Assembly: GCA_001725415.1 (NCBI GenBank)
Contig: MEGH01000002.1
Span: 62,001-126,000 of the forward strand
DNA: 64,000 bases
Direction of reading: 5' to 3'
From: Pseudonocardia sp. SCN 73-27
GTDB taxonomy: Bacteria; Actinomycetota; Actinomycetes; Mycobacteriales; Pseudonocardiaceae
Numbering within the stretch: position 1 is the stretch's first letter; each line of letters starts with the position of its first letter. Of the stretch, positions 53,979-62,178 are shown piece after piece. Below the pieces are notes generated by a model. That model worked only from the letters and a program-made list of their open reading frames with translations, ran no database searches and was not told the origin of the DNA. The translations under genes were made by a program, and so were the position numbers.

Positions 53979-55268
53979 TCAGCGCGAGCCGAGCAGGTCC
54001 CGCCAGCGACGCCAGAACGCACGCTGCTGGATCTCGTCGGCCGCCGTGAACGGCTCGTCCGTCGCCTCCTTGTGGATCCCCCGCGAGATGTCCGACCACG
54101 GTGACTCCGCCGCGGCGGCGAAGCCCTCCTGGCAGGACTCGCAGGCCTCCATGTCGTCCGGCGTCGCCAGCCCACCCGGGCCCTGGAAGGTGACGTAGGA
54201 GTCCAGCCTGCGCTCGCGCACGGACTCCGGCTCGCCCTTCGTCGCGAGCGTCCACTGCGCGATGACGGTGCGACCCGCCGAGGTCGGGGTGATGGTGCGG
54301 ATCACGACGCCCATGATGTCGTTGATGACCAGGTTCGGGAAGACGAGCAGGTTGCGGTCCGTCGTCGCGATCCGCCGGGCGCGGTCCGCGTCGAACCGTT
54401 CCTCCAGCTCGGTCCTCCGTGCCTCGACATAGGCGCGGTTCTCCTCGCCCATCGACGGGGTCCAGCGCGCCACCGGCCGTGCCCACGGTCCCTCGACGGT
54501 GATCACCGCATGTCCGTCACCGAGATCGCGGGCCTCGGTGGGCCTGCGCGGATCGAGGTAGGAGTCCTCGGTCGACTTGAGGTAGTCGAAGTAGGTGCGG
54601 TGCAACGGGATCAGGTGGTAGCCGTCGAGGCTGTTCTCGACGAAGAGCTTCCAGTTCGCCTCCATCGAGTACTCGTGCATCCCGTCGACCACCTCCATCT
54701 CCGGAGACTGGTCGGCCACCAGGTCGAGGTACTCGCGCGCCCCACCGAGATAGGTGGGCAGGTCGACGGCGTCGGGGTCGAAGCAGCAGAACACGAAGTC
54801 GCGGTAGACGTCCACGCGGGGTGGGGAGCTCAGCCCGAACCGCGACCGGTCGAACCCCGGCCCGTACCCGTCGGCGTCGGGCAGCCCGGTGAGCCGACCG
54901 TCGTTGGCGTAGGTCCAGGCGTGGTAGAAGCACGACATGCCGCGGGCGTTGCCGTCGGGGACCCGGCACAGCTGGGCGCCGCGGTGCCGGCAGGCGTTGA
55001 GGAAGACCCGGACCTCGCCGTCGGTCCCGCGCCAGAGGATCAACGGCCGTCCGGCCACGGTGCGGGTGCGGAAGTCGCCGGGCGCGGCGATCTCCGAGGT
55101 GTGGCCGACGTAGAGCCAGCACCGGTCGAAGACGGCCTGCTGCTCCTCGGCGAACACGGCCTCGTCGACCATGGCGGACCGGTTGACCCTGAAGAAGCCG
55201 TCGGCGGGGCGGTCGTCGACGAGCCCGGCGGTGGGGGTGGTGGCGGCGGGTTCGAGCAGTTCGGTCAT
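53979..55268 (-). CDS. Aromatic ring-hydroxylating dioxygenase, alpha subunit
   Basis: A 429-residue Rieske oxygenase. The [2Fe-2S] ligands are C93, H95, C113 and H116 (C-x-H-x17-C-x2-H), and the mononuclear iron site has D215, H218 and H223 in NSLDGYHLIPLHRTY. The size is normal for the large subunit. It adds O2 across the ring, or demethylates, with electrons from the ferredoxin. The beta subunit is at 56279, separated by the amidohydrolase gene, an unusual alpha-hydrolase-beta order. Confidence 0.94.
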   Translation of the reverse strand: MTELLEPAATTPTAGLVDDRPADGFFRVNRSAMVDEAVFAEEQQAVFDRCWLYVGHTSEIAAPGDFRTRTVAGRPLILWRGTDGEVRVFLNACRHRGAQLCRVPDGNARGMSCFYHAWTYANDGRLTGLPDADGYGPGFDRSRFGLSSPPRVDVYRDFVFCCFDPDAVDLPTYLGGAREYLDLVADQSPEMEVVDGMHEYSMEANWKLFVENSLDGYHLIPLHRTYFDYLKSTEDSYLDPRRPTEARDLGDGHAVITVEGPWARPVARWTPSMGEENRAYVEARRTELEERFDADRARRIATTDRNLLVFPNLVINDIMGVVIRTITPTSAGRTVIAQWTLATKGEPESVRERRLDSYVTFQGPGGLATPDDMEACESCQEGFAAAAESPWSDISRGIHKEATDEPFTAADEIQQRAFWRRWRDLLGSR

Positions 55269-55284
55269 GGCTCCAGCTCCTTCG

Positions 55285-56268
55285 CTAGGAGGCCGGCAGG
55301 CCCAGCAGGGCGGCCGGGTTGTGCGTGCGGACGGCGACGGCGAGGCCTGCCGGCAGCAGGGGGTCGTCGAGGAAGGACACGGGATCCACGGGCATGAACG
55401 GGTGGTCGGTGCCCAGCACGATGCGGTCGGCGCCGACGACGTCGACGAGGAGCCGCAGCAGGCCGGCGTCGAACAGCAGCGGGTCGTACCAGAGCCGGCG
55501 CGCGGACTCGACGGCCGACTCCGGCATCAGCTCCCGCAGCGCGGGCGTCGTGTCCCGCAGGAAGTCGATCCGGGGCAGCTCGGTGACCAGCGAGCCGGCG
55601 CCGTGGCTCGCGAGCAGCCGGAGGCGGGGTCTGGCGGCGATCGCGCCGGTCGCGATCAGCCCACCGATCGCGGTGCCGATGCTGGCCGGGAACAGCACCC
55701 CGTTGGCGGCCATCGGGTGCGGGTAGTCCGCCACCCCCGGGCCACCGACGGCGTGGACGAAGACCACCAGCCCGAGCCGCTCGGCCTCGTCGAGGAACCC
55801 GGCCCAGGCCGCGGTGTGCAGGGCGGCCGTCGGCGGGTCGGCGGGCAGCTCGACGCCGACGAGCCCCGCGCGGGCGACGTCGGTCAGCAGGGCCGCGGCC
55901 GCGTCGGGGTCGCGCAGCGGCACCACGCCGAGCCCCGCGTAGAAGCCGCCGTGGCGCGGAAGCTCACCGGCGAGCCAGTCGTTGAAGGCGCGCGCGTAGT
56001 CGGCGCCGTCGGCCGAGGGAGCCCAAGGTGCGAACAGCTCCGGCATCGCCGACAGCAGCTGCCCGGTCACGCCGGCCGCCTCCGCGGCGTCGCGGCGGGC
56101 GTCGAGGTCCCACGCCACCCGCCGGACCGTCCGGAAGACCCTGCCCGCCACGAGCACGTCGCCGGTGTCGGGTCCCGGTTCGAGCCGGGCCCACCGCGGG
56201 TCGGCCGTCGCGAGGCGGTCGAGGAACGGGGTCGCGGGCGGTACCACGTGGGTGTGCAGGTCGTGCAC
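55285..56268 (-). CDS. Amidohydrolase family (ACMSD-like) decarboxylase
   Basis: A 327-residue TIM-barrel metalloenzyme. HxH at 5-7 (MHDLHTH), VVFVHAVGG, LLASHGAGSLV and VLGTDHPFMP give the zinc ligands of the ACMSD/gamma-resorcylate decarboxylase branch. It would decarboxylate an aromatic acid or a carboxymuconate semialdehyde. It sits between the alpha and beta subunits of the oxygenase (16 and 10 bp). Confidence 0.88.
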   Translation of the reverse strand: MHDLHTHVVPPATPFLDRLATADPRWARLEPGPDTGDVLVAGRVFRTVRRVAWDLDARRDAAEAAGVTGQLLSAMPELFAPWAPSADGADYARAFNDWLAGELPRHGGFYAGLGVVPLRDPDAAAALLTDVARAGLVGVELPADPPTAALHTAAWAGFLDEAERLGLVVFVHAVGGPGVADYPHPMAANGVLFPASIGTAIGGLIATGAIAARPRLRLLASHGAGSLVTELPRIDFLRDTTPALRELMPESAVESARRLWYDPLLFDAGLLRLLVDVVGADRIVLGTDHPFMPVDPVSFLDDPLLPAGLAVAVRTHNPAALLGLPAS

Positions 56269-56278
56269 GACGACGCCT

Positions 56279-56791
56279 CTACAGGATGATCGAGACGGTT
56301 CCGCCCGCCTCGACGATCCCGTGGTCGAGCGTCGCGACCCGCTCGCGGACGAGGAAGCCCGCCCCGTCGGGCACCAGGACGAACCGGTAGGTCCCCAGGA
56401 AGTGGTCGAGCTTGCCGAGCCGGGTGCGCATGACGTGGAAGTTCGCCGCGACGGTGACCTCCCCCGCGTCGCCGACCGGGCCGTCCAGCACCCGGACGTT
56501 GGTCACGAACCGGCGGGTGCGCGAGCGCGGGCTCTCCGCGTGCGCGTGCTTGCTCTTGAGCCGGGCCACCCGCCCGCCGAGGCGCGTGTGGTCGTCGTGG
56601 ATCACCTGCAGCGTGTGCCGCGGGTCGAGGTGGTCGGAGCCGGGCGCGGGGACGCGGTACTCGACGTCGGGGTGCATGAGCGCGAACCAGTCGTCGAGCC
56701 GCCACTCGTCGAGCAGCGCGGCCTCGCGGTAGAGGAACTGTTCCACCTCGTGGTGGGAGGCCGCCGTGGTCGGGGTGAGCGGCGCGGTCAT
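56279..56791 (-). CDS. Aromatic ring-hydroxylating dioxygenase, beta subunit
   Basis: A 170-residue NTF2-like small subunit. The usual pattern is EVEQFLYREAALLDEWRLDD, WFALMHPDVEYRVP, and RTRRFVTNVRV, FHVMRTRLGKLDHFLGTYR. The ATG at 56791 overlaps the stop of the hydrolase gene. It forms the structural partner of the alpha subunit at 53979. Confidence 0.93.
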   Translation of the reverse strand: MTAPLTPTTAASHHEVEQFLYREAALLDEWRLDDWFALMHPDVEYRVPAPGSDHLDPRHTLQVIHDDHTRLGGRVARLKSKHAHAESPRSRTRRFVTNVRVLDGPVGDAGEVTVAANFHVMRTRLGKLDHFLGTYRFVLVPDGAGFLVRERVATLDHGIVEAGGTVSIIL

Positions 56792-57492
56792 CGGGCCTCC
56801 AGGGTCAGCAGGACCTCGGCCAGCCCCTCCGGGTCGGCGAGGAAGGGGCTGTGCGAACCGTCCAGCCAGGTCACCTCGGTCCCGAGCCGCGCGCGGGCGG
56901 CCTCCGCGGCCCAGGCGCCGGAGACCGCCCGGTCGGACCGGCAGCCGACGTAGTGCATCGGTACGTCCGGAAAGGCCGTCACCGGAGTCGGTTCGGCGAC
57001 GGGCGTGGGCGACTGCGGGCGCAGCCGTGCCGCGGCCGCGGCGGCGACCTGCGGCGGGCAGTCGTGGTAGAAGAGCTCGGTCGCGACGTCGGCGGGCCAG
57101 ACGGTCCGTCCCTGGTCGTCGCGGCCCTGCTTCGGCAGCCCTTCGGCGTAGAACCAGTCCGCCATCGGGCGTTCGGCGCCGAGCTGGTCGCGCCACGAGC
57201 GACCTGGGTCCGGGAGCAGCGAGGCGAGGAACACCAGTGCGCCGACCCGGACCCGGTCGGGCACGAGCGGGATCGCGAGCCCGGCCAGCGAGTGGCCCAC
57301 GACGACGTCGCGGCCCGGCTCGCGGACCGCGCGGGCGATCACGTCGGCGTACACGGCCGCGCCGGCGCCGATCTCGTCGGACGGCAGGGCGACGGCGGTG
57401 GCGTCGTGCGCGCGCCGGCGCAGCGCCGCGACCTGGTCGGCCCAGCACCACGGCCCGTGCCAGGCGCCGTGCACGAGGACGAAGTGCGTCAT
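56788..57492 (-). CDS. Alpha/beta hydrolase (MES/HNL-like)
   Basis: A 234-residue hydrolase. It starts THFVLVHGAWHGPWCW, has the elbow VVGHSLAG, the acid region in GCRSDRAVSG and His in LDGSHSPFLADP. This resembles salicylate-methyl-esterase/hydroxynitrile-lyase-like enzymes. In the cluster it may hydrolyse an ester or an enol-lactone intermediate. It overlaps the beta subunit start and the tautomerase stop by 4 bp each. Confidence 0.87.
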   Translation of the reverse strand: MTHFVLVHGAWHGPWCWADQVAALRRRAHDATAVALPSDEIGAGAAVYADVIARAVREPGRDVVVGHSLAGLAIPLVPDRVRVGALVFLASLLPDPGRSWRDQLGAERPMADWFYAEGLPKQGRDDQGRTVWPADVATELFYHDCPPQVAAAAAARLRPQSPTPVAEPTPVTAFPDVPMHYVGCRSDRAVSGAWAAEAARARLGTEVTWLDGSHSPFLADPEGLAEVLLTLEAR

Positions 57493-57704
57493 GGCCGGCT
57501 CTGCGGTACGGCGGCGGCCTGCTTCTCGGCGAGGGTCCGCCCGCCGACGAGGACCTCCGTCGCCGGGACCTCGACGAGCCAGACGCGCACGGACGCCTCC
57601 GGCACCGAGATCGCCTCCGCGGCCGCGGCGGACACCGCCCGGATCAGCGCGTCCTTCTGCTCCGCGGTCCGGCCGGCACCGAGGTTGACCTGGATGAACG
57701 GCAT
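57489..57704 (-). CDS. 4-oxalocrotonate tautomerase family protein
   Basis: A 71-residue tautomerase. Pro2 follows the initiator Met (the catalytic Pro1 after processing), then PFIQVNLGAGRTAEQKDALI. The second half VRVWLVEVPATEVLVGGRT is typical, and length is slightly above the standard 62. It isomerises 2-hydroxymuconate to the oxo form in meta pathways. Confidence 0.92.
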   Translation of the reverse strand: MPFIQVNLGAGRTAEQKDALIRAVSAAAAEAISVPEASVRVWLVEVPATEVLVGGRTLAEKQAAAVPQSRP

Positions 57705-57716
57705 GGGGGTTCTCCT

Positions 57717-58487
57717 CTACTCCGCGCCGAGGGTGACGCTGCCCAGCCCGCTGAGCGTGGCGGTGACGGTGCTGCCGGGCAGCAGGGGGACGGGGGCGGT
57801 GAGGCCGCCCGAGAGCACGACCCAGCCCGCCTCGAGGCGGCGGTCGGTGGCCACGAGCTGGTTGGCCATGTAGGCGACGGCCGCTGCCGGGTGTCCCATC
57901 ACGGCGGCACCGGCGGCGGACTCCACCACCCGGCCGTTGACCTCCAGCACACAGCCGGTCAGCGCGAGGTCGCCCCTGGGCTCGACCAGGTCGTCCCCGA
58001 GCGCGAACACGGCGGAGGACGCGTTGTCGGCGATCGCGTCGAGGTGGGTGAACCTGAACCCTTCGTACCGGCTGTCGATCACGTCGAGCGCGGGGCAGAC
58101 GTAGCGGGTCGCGGCCAGCACGTCGGCGACCGTGACGCCGGGGCCCTCCAGGGGCTCCCCGAGCACGAACGCGATCTCGGGCTCGACGCGCGGGTGGATC
58201 AGCTCCTCGAGCGAGAGCCGGCTGCCGGAGTTGCGGGCCATGCCGCTGGTGACGAGCCCGTACAGCGGACGGTCCACGCCCATGGCGATCTGCTTCGCCC
58301 TGCTCGTGAGGCCGAGCTTGCCGCCCAGGAGCCGCTCACCGCGGCCCAGCCGCAGCCCGACCAGGCCGCGCTGCACCTCGTAGGCGACAGCCAGGTCGGT
58401 CAGCCCGTCGCCGCTCAGCGGGGCGGTCGGCGCCGTGCCGGTGGCGGCGTCGTCGAGCCGTGCGGCCCATGTCGCGACATCGGTCAT
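57717..58487 (-). CDS. 4-oxalocrotonate decarboxylase / 2-oxopentenoate hydratase family
   Basis: A 256-residue FAH-fold protein. GGKLGLTSRAKQIAMGVDRP, HPRVEPEIAFVLGEPLEGPG and VLSGGLTAPVPL are diagnostic. It is in tandem with a related gene (4-bp overlap). One of the pair probably decarboxylates 4-oxalocrotonate and the other hydrates 2-oxopent-4-enoate; which is which cannot be told. Confidence 0.9.
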   Translation of the reverse strand: MTDVATWAARLDDAATGTAPTAPLSGDGLTDLAVAYEVQRGLVGLRLGRGERLLGGKLGLTSRAKQIAMGVDRPLYGLVTSGMARNSGSRLSLEELIHPRVEPEIAFVLGEPLEGPGVTVADVLAATRYVCPALDVIDSRYEGFRFTHLDAIADNASSAVFALGDDLVEPRGDLALTGCVLEVNGRVVESAAGAAVMGHPAAAVAYMANQLVATDRRLEAGWVVLSGGLTAPVPLLPGSTVTATLSGLGSVTLGAE

Positions 58488-59293
58488 GCCGCACTCCCCA
58501 CGGCCGCGCTGAAGGTGACGCCCACGTGGCCGAGGTGCTCGAAGTCGGCCCGCACGGTGTCCCCGGGGCGCATGTCCACCGCGCGCGTACAGGTGCCGGG
58601 CATGATCAGGTCGCCGGTGCGGAGCATCCCGCCGCCGGGCGCGATCGTGTTGGCGAGCCAGGCGACGGCCTGGGCCGGGTTGCCCAGCACCGCCCCGCTC
58701 GCACCGGTCTCGACGATCTCGCCGTTGCGCCGCAGGACCACCCCGATCAGCCGCGGGTCCAGCCCGGCGATCGGGGTCCGGACCCCGCCGAGCACGACCC
58801 GCGCCGACGACGCGTTGTCGGCGACGGTGTCCACGATCCCGATCTGCCAGTCCTCGATCCGGGAATCGATGATCTCCAGGGCCGGGAGCACGAACGCGGT
58901 CGCCGCGAGGACGTCGGCCACGGTCACCCCGGGCCCCTGCAACGGCCGGTCCAGGACGAACGCCAGCTCGGGCTCGACGCGAGGGGCGATCAGCGCGTCG
59001 ACCGGCAGCGGCTCGCCCTCGGGGTGGAACATGGACCCGAGCAGGTGGCCGAAGTCCGGGCGGTCGACGCCGAACTGCTGCTGCATGACCCGGGCGGTCA
59101 GGCCGACCTTGTGACCCCGCACGGAGTCGCCCTGCGCGACGCGCAGCCGGACGCCCTCGAGCTGGATCCGGTAGGCGTCGTCGACGTCGGCGCCCGGGTG
59201 CCGACGGCTGATCGGCTCCACCGGGACCGAGCGCTGCTCCGCGTCCCACAGCTGCGCGGCCAGCCGCCGGACATCCTCTTCGGTGAGTGACAT
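58484..59293 (-). CDS. 2-oxopent-4-enoate hydratase family protein
   Basis: A 269-residue FAH-fold enzyme. GHKVGLTARVMQQQFGVDRP, APRVEPELAFVLDRPLQGPG and LIMPGTCTRAVDMRPGDTV are present. It is the first gene of the 56.8-59.3 kb - strand unit. ATG 59293 is chosen over the longer frame. The palindrome at 59335 is only 42 bp upstream, overlapping where the promoter should be. Confidence 0.9.
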   Translation of the reverse strand: MSLTEEDVRRLAAQLWDAEQRSVPVEPISRRHPGADVDDAYRIQLEGVRLRVAQGDSVRGHKVGLTARVMQQQFGVDRPDFGHLLGSMFHPEGEPLPVDALIAPRVEPELAFVLDRPLQGPGVTVADVLAATAFVLPALEIIDSRIEDWQIGIVDTVADNASSARVVLGGVRTPIAGLDPRLIGVVLRRNGEIVETGASGAVLGNPAQAVAWLANTIAPGGGMLRTGDLIMPGTCTRAVDMRPGDTVRADFEHLGHVGVTFSAAVGSAA

Positions 59294-59334
59294 GGCCCCA
59301 GCGTGGGAGCAGCGTGGGCGCCGCAGTAGCGATC

Positions 59335-59351
59335 GGTCCGTCGAGTGGACC
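59335..59351. promoter_or_regulatory. 17-bp palindrome GGTCC-N7-GGACC, candidate IclR site (3)
   Basis: GGTCCGTCGAGTGGACC lies 42 bp before the start of the hydratase at 58484-59293, in the 75-bp gap before the DUF421 gene. It is placed to block or activate the hydratase-decarboxylase-tautomerase unit. Confidence 0.65.
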
Positions 59352-59368
59352 GGCCGGCTCACGGGGTG

Positions 59369-59902
59369 TCAGGCCGGCCGGTCGGGCGCCTGCGCGCGCA
59401 CGTCCGTGAGCAGCGCCGGGTCGAGTCCCGACGACGCCCGGACGACGCTGATCCGCCCGCTGCGCTCGAGGACGACCCACCCGACCTCCCGCGGGTCCCC
59501 GATGCCGGCGAGCCGCAGCCGCTGGCGGATCTCGTCCTCGGTCACCCGGGCCCGGCGCATCGCCTCGTGCCGCATCCCGCCGGCGTCCATGAGCAGCACG
59601 GCGTCGCGGTCGAGGAGGCGCCGGACGGCACGGCTGCGCCGGCAGCGACCCAGCAGCCGCTGGACGGCGAACAGCGTCGTCAGCGCGACGACCCCGGTGC
59701 CGAGGGTCGGCACCTCGAGCAGCGTCGTCCGGCCGAGCACCGCGCCGGCTGCGCCGACGCAGGCCAGCTCGTACCCCGACAGCGCAACAAGACTCCGCTG
59801 GCCCGAGATCCGTACCAGCGCGACGAACAGTAGATACATCGCAACCGTTGCGACGACGACCCGCACTGCTGCCAGCGGGTCGATTCCGAGCTCACCGAAC
59901 AC
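59369..59902 (-). CDS. DUF421 / YetF-like membrane protein
   Basis: A 177-residue protein with three N-terminal membrane helices (VVVATVAMYLLFVALVRISG; LSGYELACVGAAGAVLG; VALTTLFAVQRLLG) and a soluble tail. The tail has the family's LMDAGGMRHEAMRRARVTED. GTG 59902 has GGAGG six bases upstream, and earlier in-frame codons lack support. The usual RISGKRSL reads RISGQRSLVAL. Function of the family is unclear. It is not obviously part of the aromatic pathway. Confidence 0.8.
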   Translation of the reverse strand: MFGELGIDPLAAVRVVVATVAMYLLFVALVRISGQRSLVALSGYELACVGAAGAVLGRTTLLEVPTLGTGVVALTTLFAVQRLLGRCRRSRAVRRLLDRDAVLLMDAGGMRHEAMRRARVTEDEIRQRLRLAGIGDPREVGWVVLERSGRISVVRASSGLDPALLTDVRAQAPDRPA

Positions 59903-60552
59903 TGCATTCCTCCGCAGGAGCACGGCAGCCGCTCGAACGCCCGGCGCGGCCGACCCCGGATCCGTCCAGGTTTGTCTCGATGCTGGCGACACAACGTTCG
60001 CCCGACGGGCCGGCGGTCCCTGGAGTGGACCACAACGAGGTGGCGTTCGTCGTGGCACGGCTGTGGCTTCGACGAGCCTGTCTTCGCTCTGGTCCGTGTG
60101 TCTGGCGCGCAGCGTGGCGACGGCCTGGTTGCCGGGAGACCGCCGGCCGTCGACGTCGGTCGGGTGAGCGGCGACGACGGTGCCCAGCTCATCGGTCGGG
60201 ACGATCGTCCGGGCCACGCGTGCGAGGTTGCCGCCGCTGCGCTCGGAGGCTGTACGCGAGGAGTTCGTGAGCTTGTGCGAGGTCAGCAGCGTCGCTCATG
60301 CGTAGCCTCCGGCGCCGGAGTGGTCGTGGCTGTGGCCCTCACGATGAGACCCAGGATTCGTGGCTCCTGCAGCTGGGACGGATCGAGCTCGACGCACTGG
60401 ACTGCATGATCGACGCGGACAGGTAGTCGTCGCGCAGCGCCGCGAACGGCCCGGTACCCGGCGGCGCGCGGCAGGTCGTCGCCGGTGCGTGACCTGTCGC
60501 TGGGCCTGTGGGCGTCGCGGTGCCGAGGAGCCGGTCGCACTAGTCTCGTCGA
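59903..60552. other. Intergenic region upstream of the second SpoIIE phosphatase
   Basis: Region of 650 bp with no supported gene; open frames on both strands lack recognised features. It carries the palindrome at 60015 and must hold the promoters of the divergent DUF421 and phosphatase genes. Confidence 0.6.
60015..60031. promoter_or_regulatory. 17-bp palindrome GGTCC-N7-GGACC, candidate IclR site (4)
   Basis: GGTCCCTGGAGTGGACC lies 113 bp upstream of the DUF421 start and 522 bp upstream of the phosphatase. It matches sites 1 and 3 in both arms and the AGT. It is outside the catabolic genes, so the regulator may reach further than the pathway. Confidence 0.6.
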
Positions 60553-61764
60553 ATGTCGTCGTCCCGGGTTCCGACGCTGGACCTGCGGGAGCTCCTCGAC
60601 CGGGCGGAAGGGGCCTCGCCGGTCGAGGCGATCGACGTCATGGCCGACGCGATGGCCGAGATGTTGTCGGCGACCGACGTCTGGTTCTGGATCACCGATC
60701 TCAGCGGGCGTGCGGTCGCCCGGTTCGGCGGCACGGACGCCAATGCGGCCCGGCTGCATCAACGCGCCGCCGAGGACGTTCCCACAGTGGACCTGCCGGG
60801 CACCGTGTACGAGGCGGTGTTGCGTTCGCAGCGACCCGACCTGCGCACCGACGCCGCCGGGAGCCGGCTGATCGTGCCGGTGACCGACCGAGGGGACACG
60901 ATGGGTGTCGTCGAGGTCCGCATGGCGGAGGTCCCCGACGAGGTCGCGGTCGCGAGCATCGCCGCGGCGGCTCGGGCGCTCGCCTATGTCGTGGTCGGCA
61001 GCCGCCGGCACACCGACCTGTTCGAGTGGGCGCAACGCAGCACCCCGTTCTCGCTCGCTGCGGAGATCCAGCGCAGGCTGTTGCCGAGCGCGTTCACCTG
61101 CGAGGCAGGGCAGTTCACGGTGTCGGGCTGGCTCGAGCCGGCCAACGCTGTCGGCGGTGACACGTTCGACTATGCCCTCGACCGCGACAGCCTGCACCTG
61201 TCCATCACCGACGCCGTGGGGCACGATGTCACCGCGGCCCTGCTCGCGACGGTGCTGGTCAGCAGCCTGCGCAACGGTCGTCGTCACCAGCTCGACCTGT
61301 CTGACCAGGCCGGTACGGCCAACGATGCGCTGGTCGCCCACTCGAGGCCTGGTGAGTTCGTGACCGGCCAGCTCGTCCGTGTCGACCGGGCCGACGCTCG
61401 TCTCACGATGGTCAGTGCTGGGCATCCGTTGCCCTACCGGGTCCGTGAGGGCGTGGTCAGCGAGATCGAGCTCGCGATCGACATCCCGTTCGGCCTCTAC
61501 GCCGGCCACGAGTTCATGCTGCAGCACGTCGACATGCGGGCGGGAGACCGGATCGTCCTGATCACAGATGGGATGCTGGAACGCAACGCCGAGGTGGTCG
61601 ACGTCGAGGCGGTGCTGGCCGCGACGGCCGACAAGCATCCCCGCGAGGTGGTCTACACCCTCGGCGAGGAGGTCCTTGCCGCGACGGGTGGTGACCTGCG
61701 CGACGACGCCACGGTGGTCTGCCTCGACTGGCACGGCGGGGGAGCGCTCGGTAGGCCTGTCTGA
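60553..61764 (+). CDS. GAF-like sensor fused to SpoIIE/PP2C phosphatase
   Basis: A 403-residue paralogue of the protein at 32591, same two-domain layout. The sensor runs over residues 1-150 (ITDLSGRAVARFGG) and the phosphatase has LAAEIQRRLLPSAFTCEAGQ, VGGDTFDYALDRDSLHLSIT, SAGHPLPYRV, LITDGMLERNAEV and LRDDATVVCLDWHGG. The metal-site acids are kept. It would dephosphorylate an anti-anti-sigma protein; the HATPase at 26776 could be the opposing kinase, though none lies beside it. ATG at 60553. Confidence 0.9.
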   Translation: MSSSRVPTLDLRELLDRAEGASPVEAIDVMADAMAEMLSATDVWFWITDLSGRAVARFGGTDANAARLHQRAAEDVPTVDLPGTVYEAVLRSQRPDLRTDAAGSRLIVPVTDRGDTMGVVEVRMAEVPDEVAVASIAAAARALAYVVVGSRRHTDLFEWAQRSTPFSLAAEIQRRLLPSAFTCEAGQFTVSGWLEPANAVGGDTFDYALDRDSLHLSITDAVGHDVTAALLATVLVSSLRNGRRHQLDLSDQAGTANDALVAHSRPGEFVTGQLVRVDRADARLTMVSAGHPLPYRVREGVVSEIELAIDIPFGLYAGHEFMLQHVDMRAGDRIVLITDGMLERNAEVVDVEAVLAATADKHPREVVYTLGEEVLAATGGDLRDDATVVCLDWHGGGALGRPV

Positions 61765-62178
61765 GCATCGCGTCGCGGAACTGGTTCCTCACGGCGCGTC
61801 GGCTGAGGCAACCGCTTCCCCGCTCGACGTGGTCGACCGCCGGCCGTCGGTCCCGGTCCGGCGCCGTCGTGGTGGGCAATGCCGAAGCGCTGCGTGGGGG
61901 AGGCCGACACAGGGAGCTGACCGGATGTGACTTCGCGTGTTGCCACGCCTGCCTGCTCTTGATCTGGGTGGGACGGAACAGGCGCGAGGGCGCGCCCTGT
62001 GCTGCACCGTGCACGTCATCGGTGACGGGGCGCGATCTTCGATCCGACCCTCGGTGTTCGATCCCCGGGGGTCTGTTCCTCTGCAACGCGACCTGGGCGC
62101 TTGACTTGCGTGACGTGACGCACTACTTCACATGCCACGCCTCTGCATCGTGGATGGCGTAGCGCGGAGGAAGGCCGA
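61765..62178. other. Intergenic, no gene seen
   Basis: Region of 414 bp between the phosphatase and the GAF gene. No supported gene on either strand. GGAGGAAGG near 62166-62174 serves the downstream GTG start. Confidence 0.6.
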
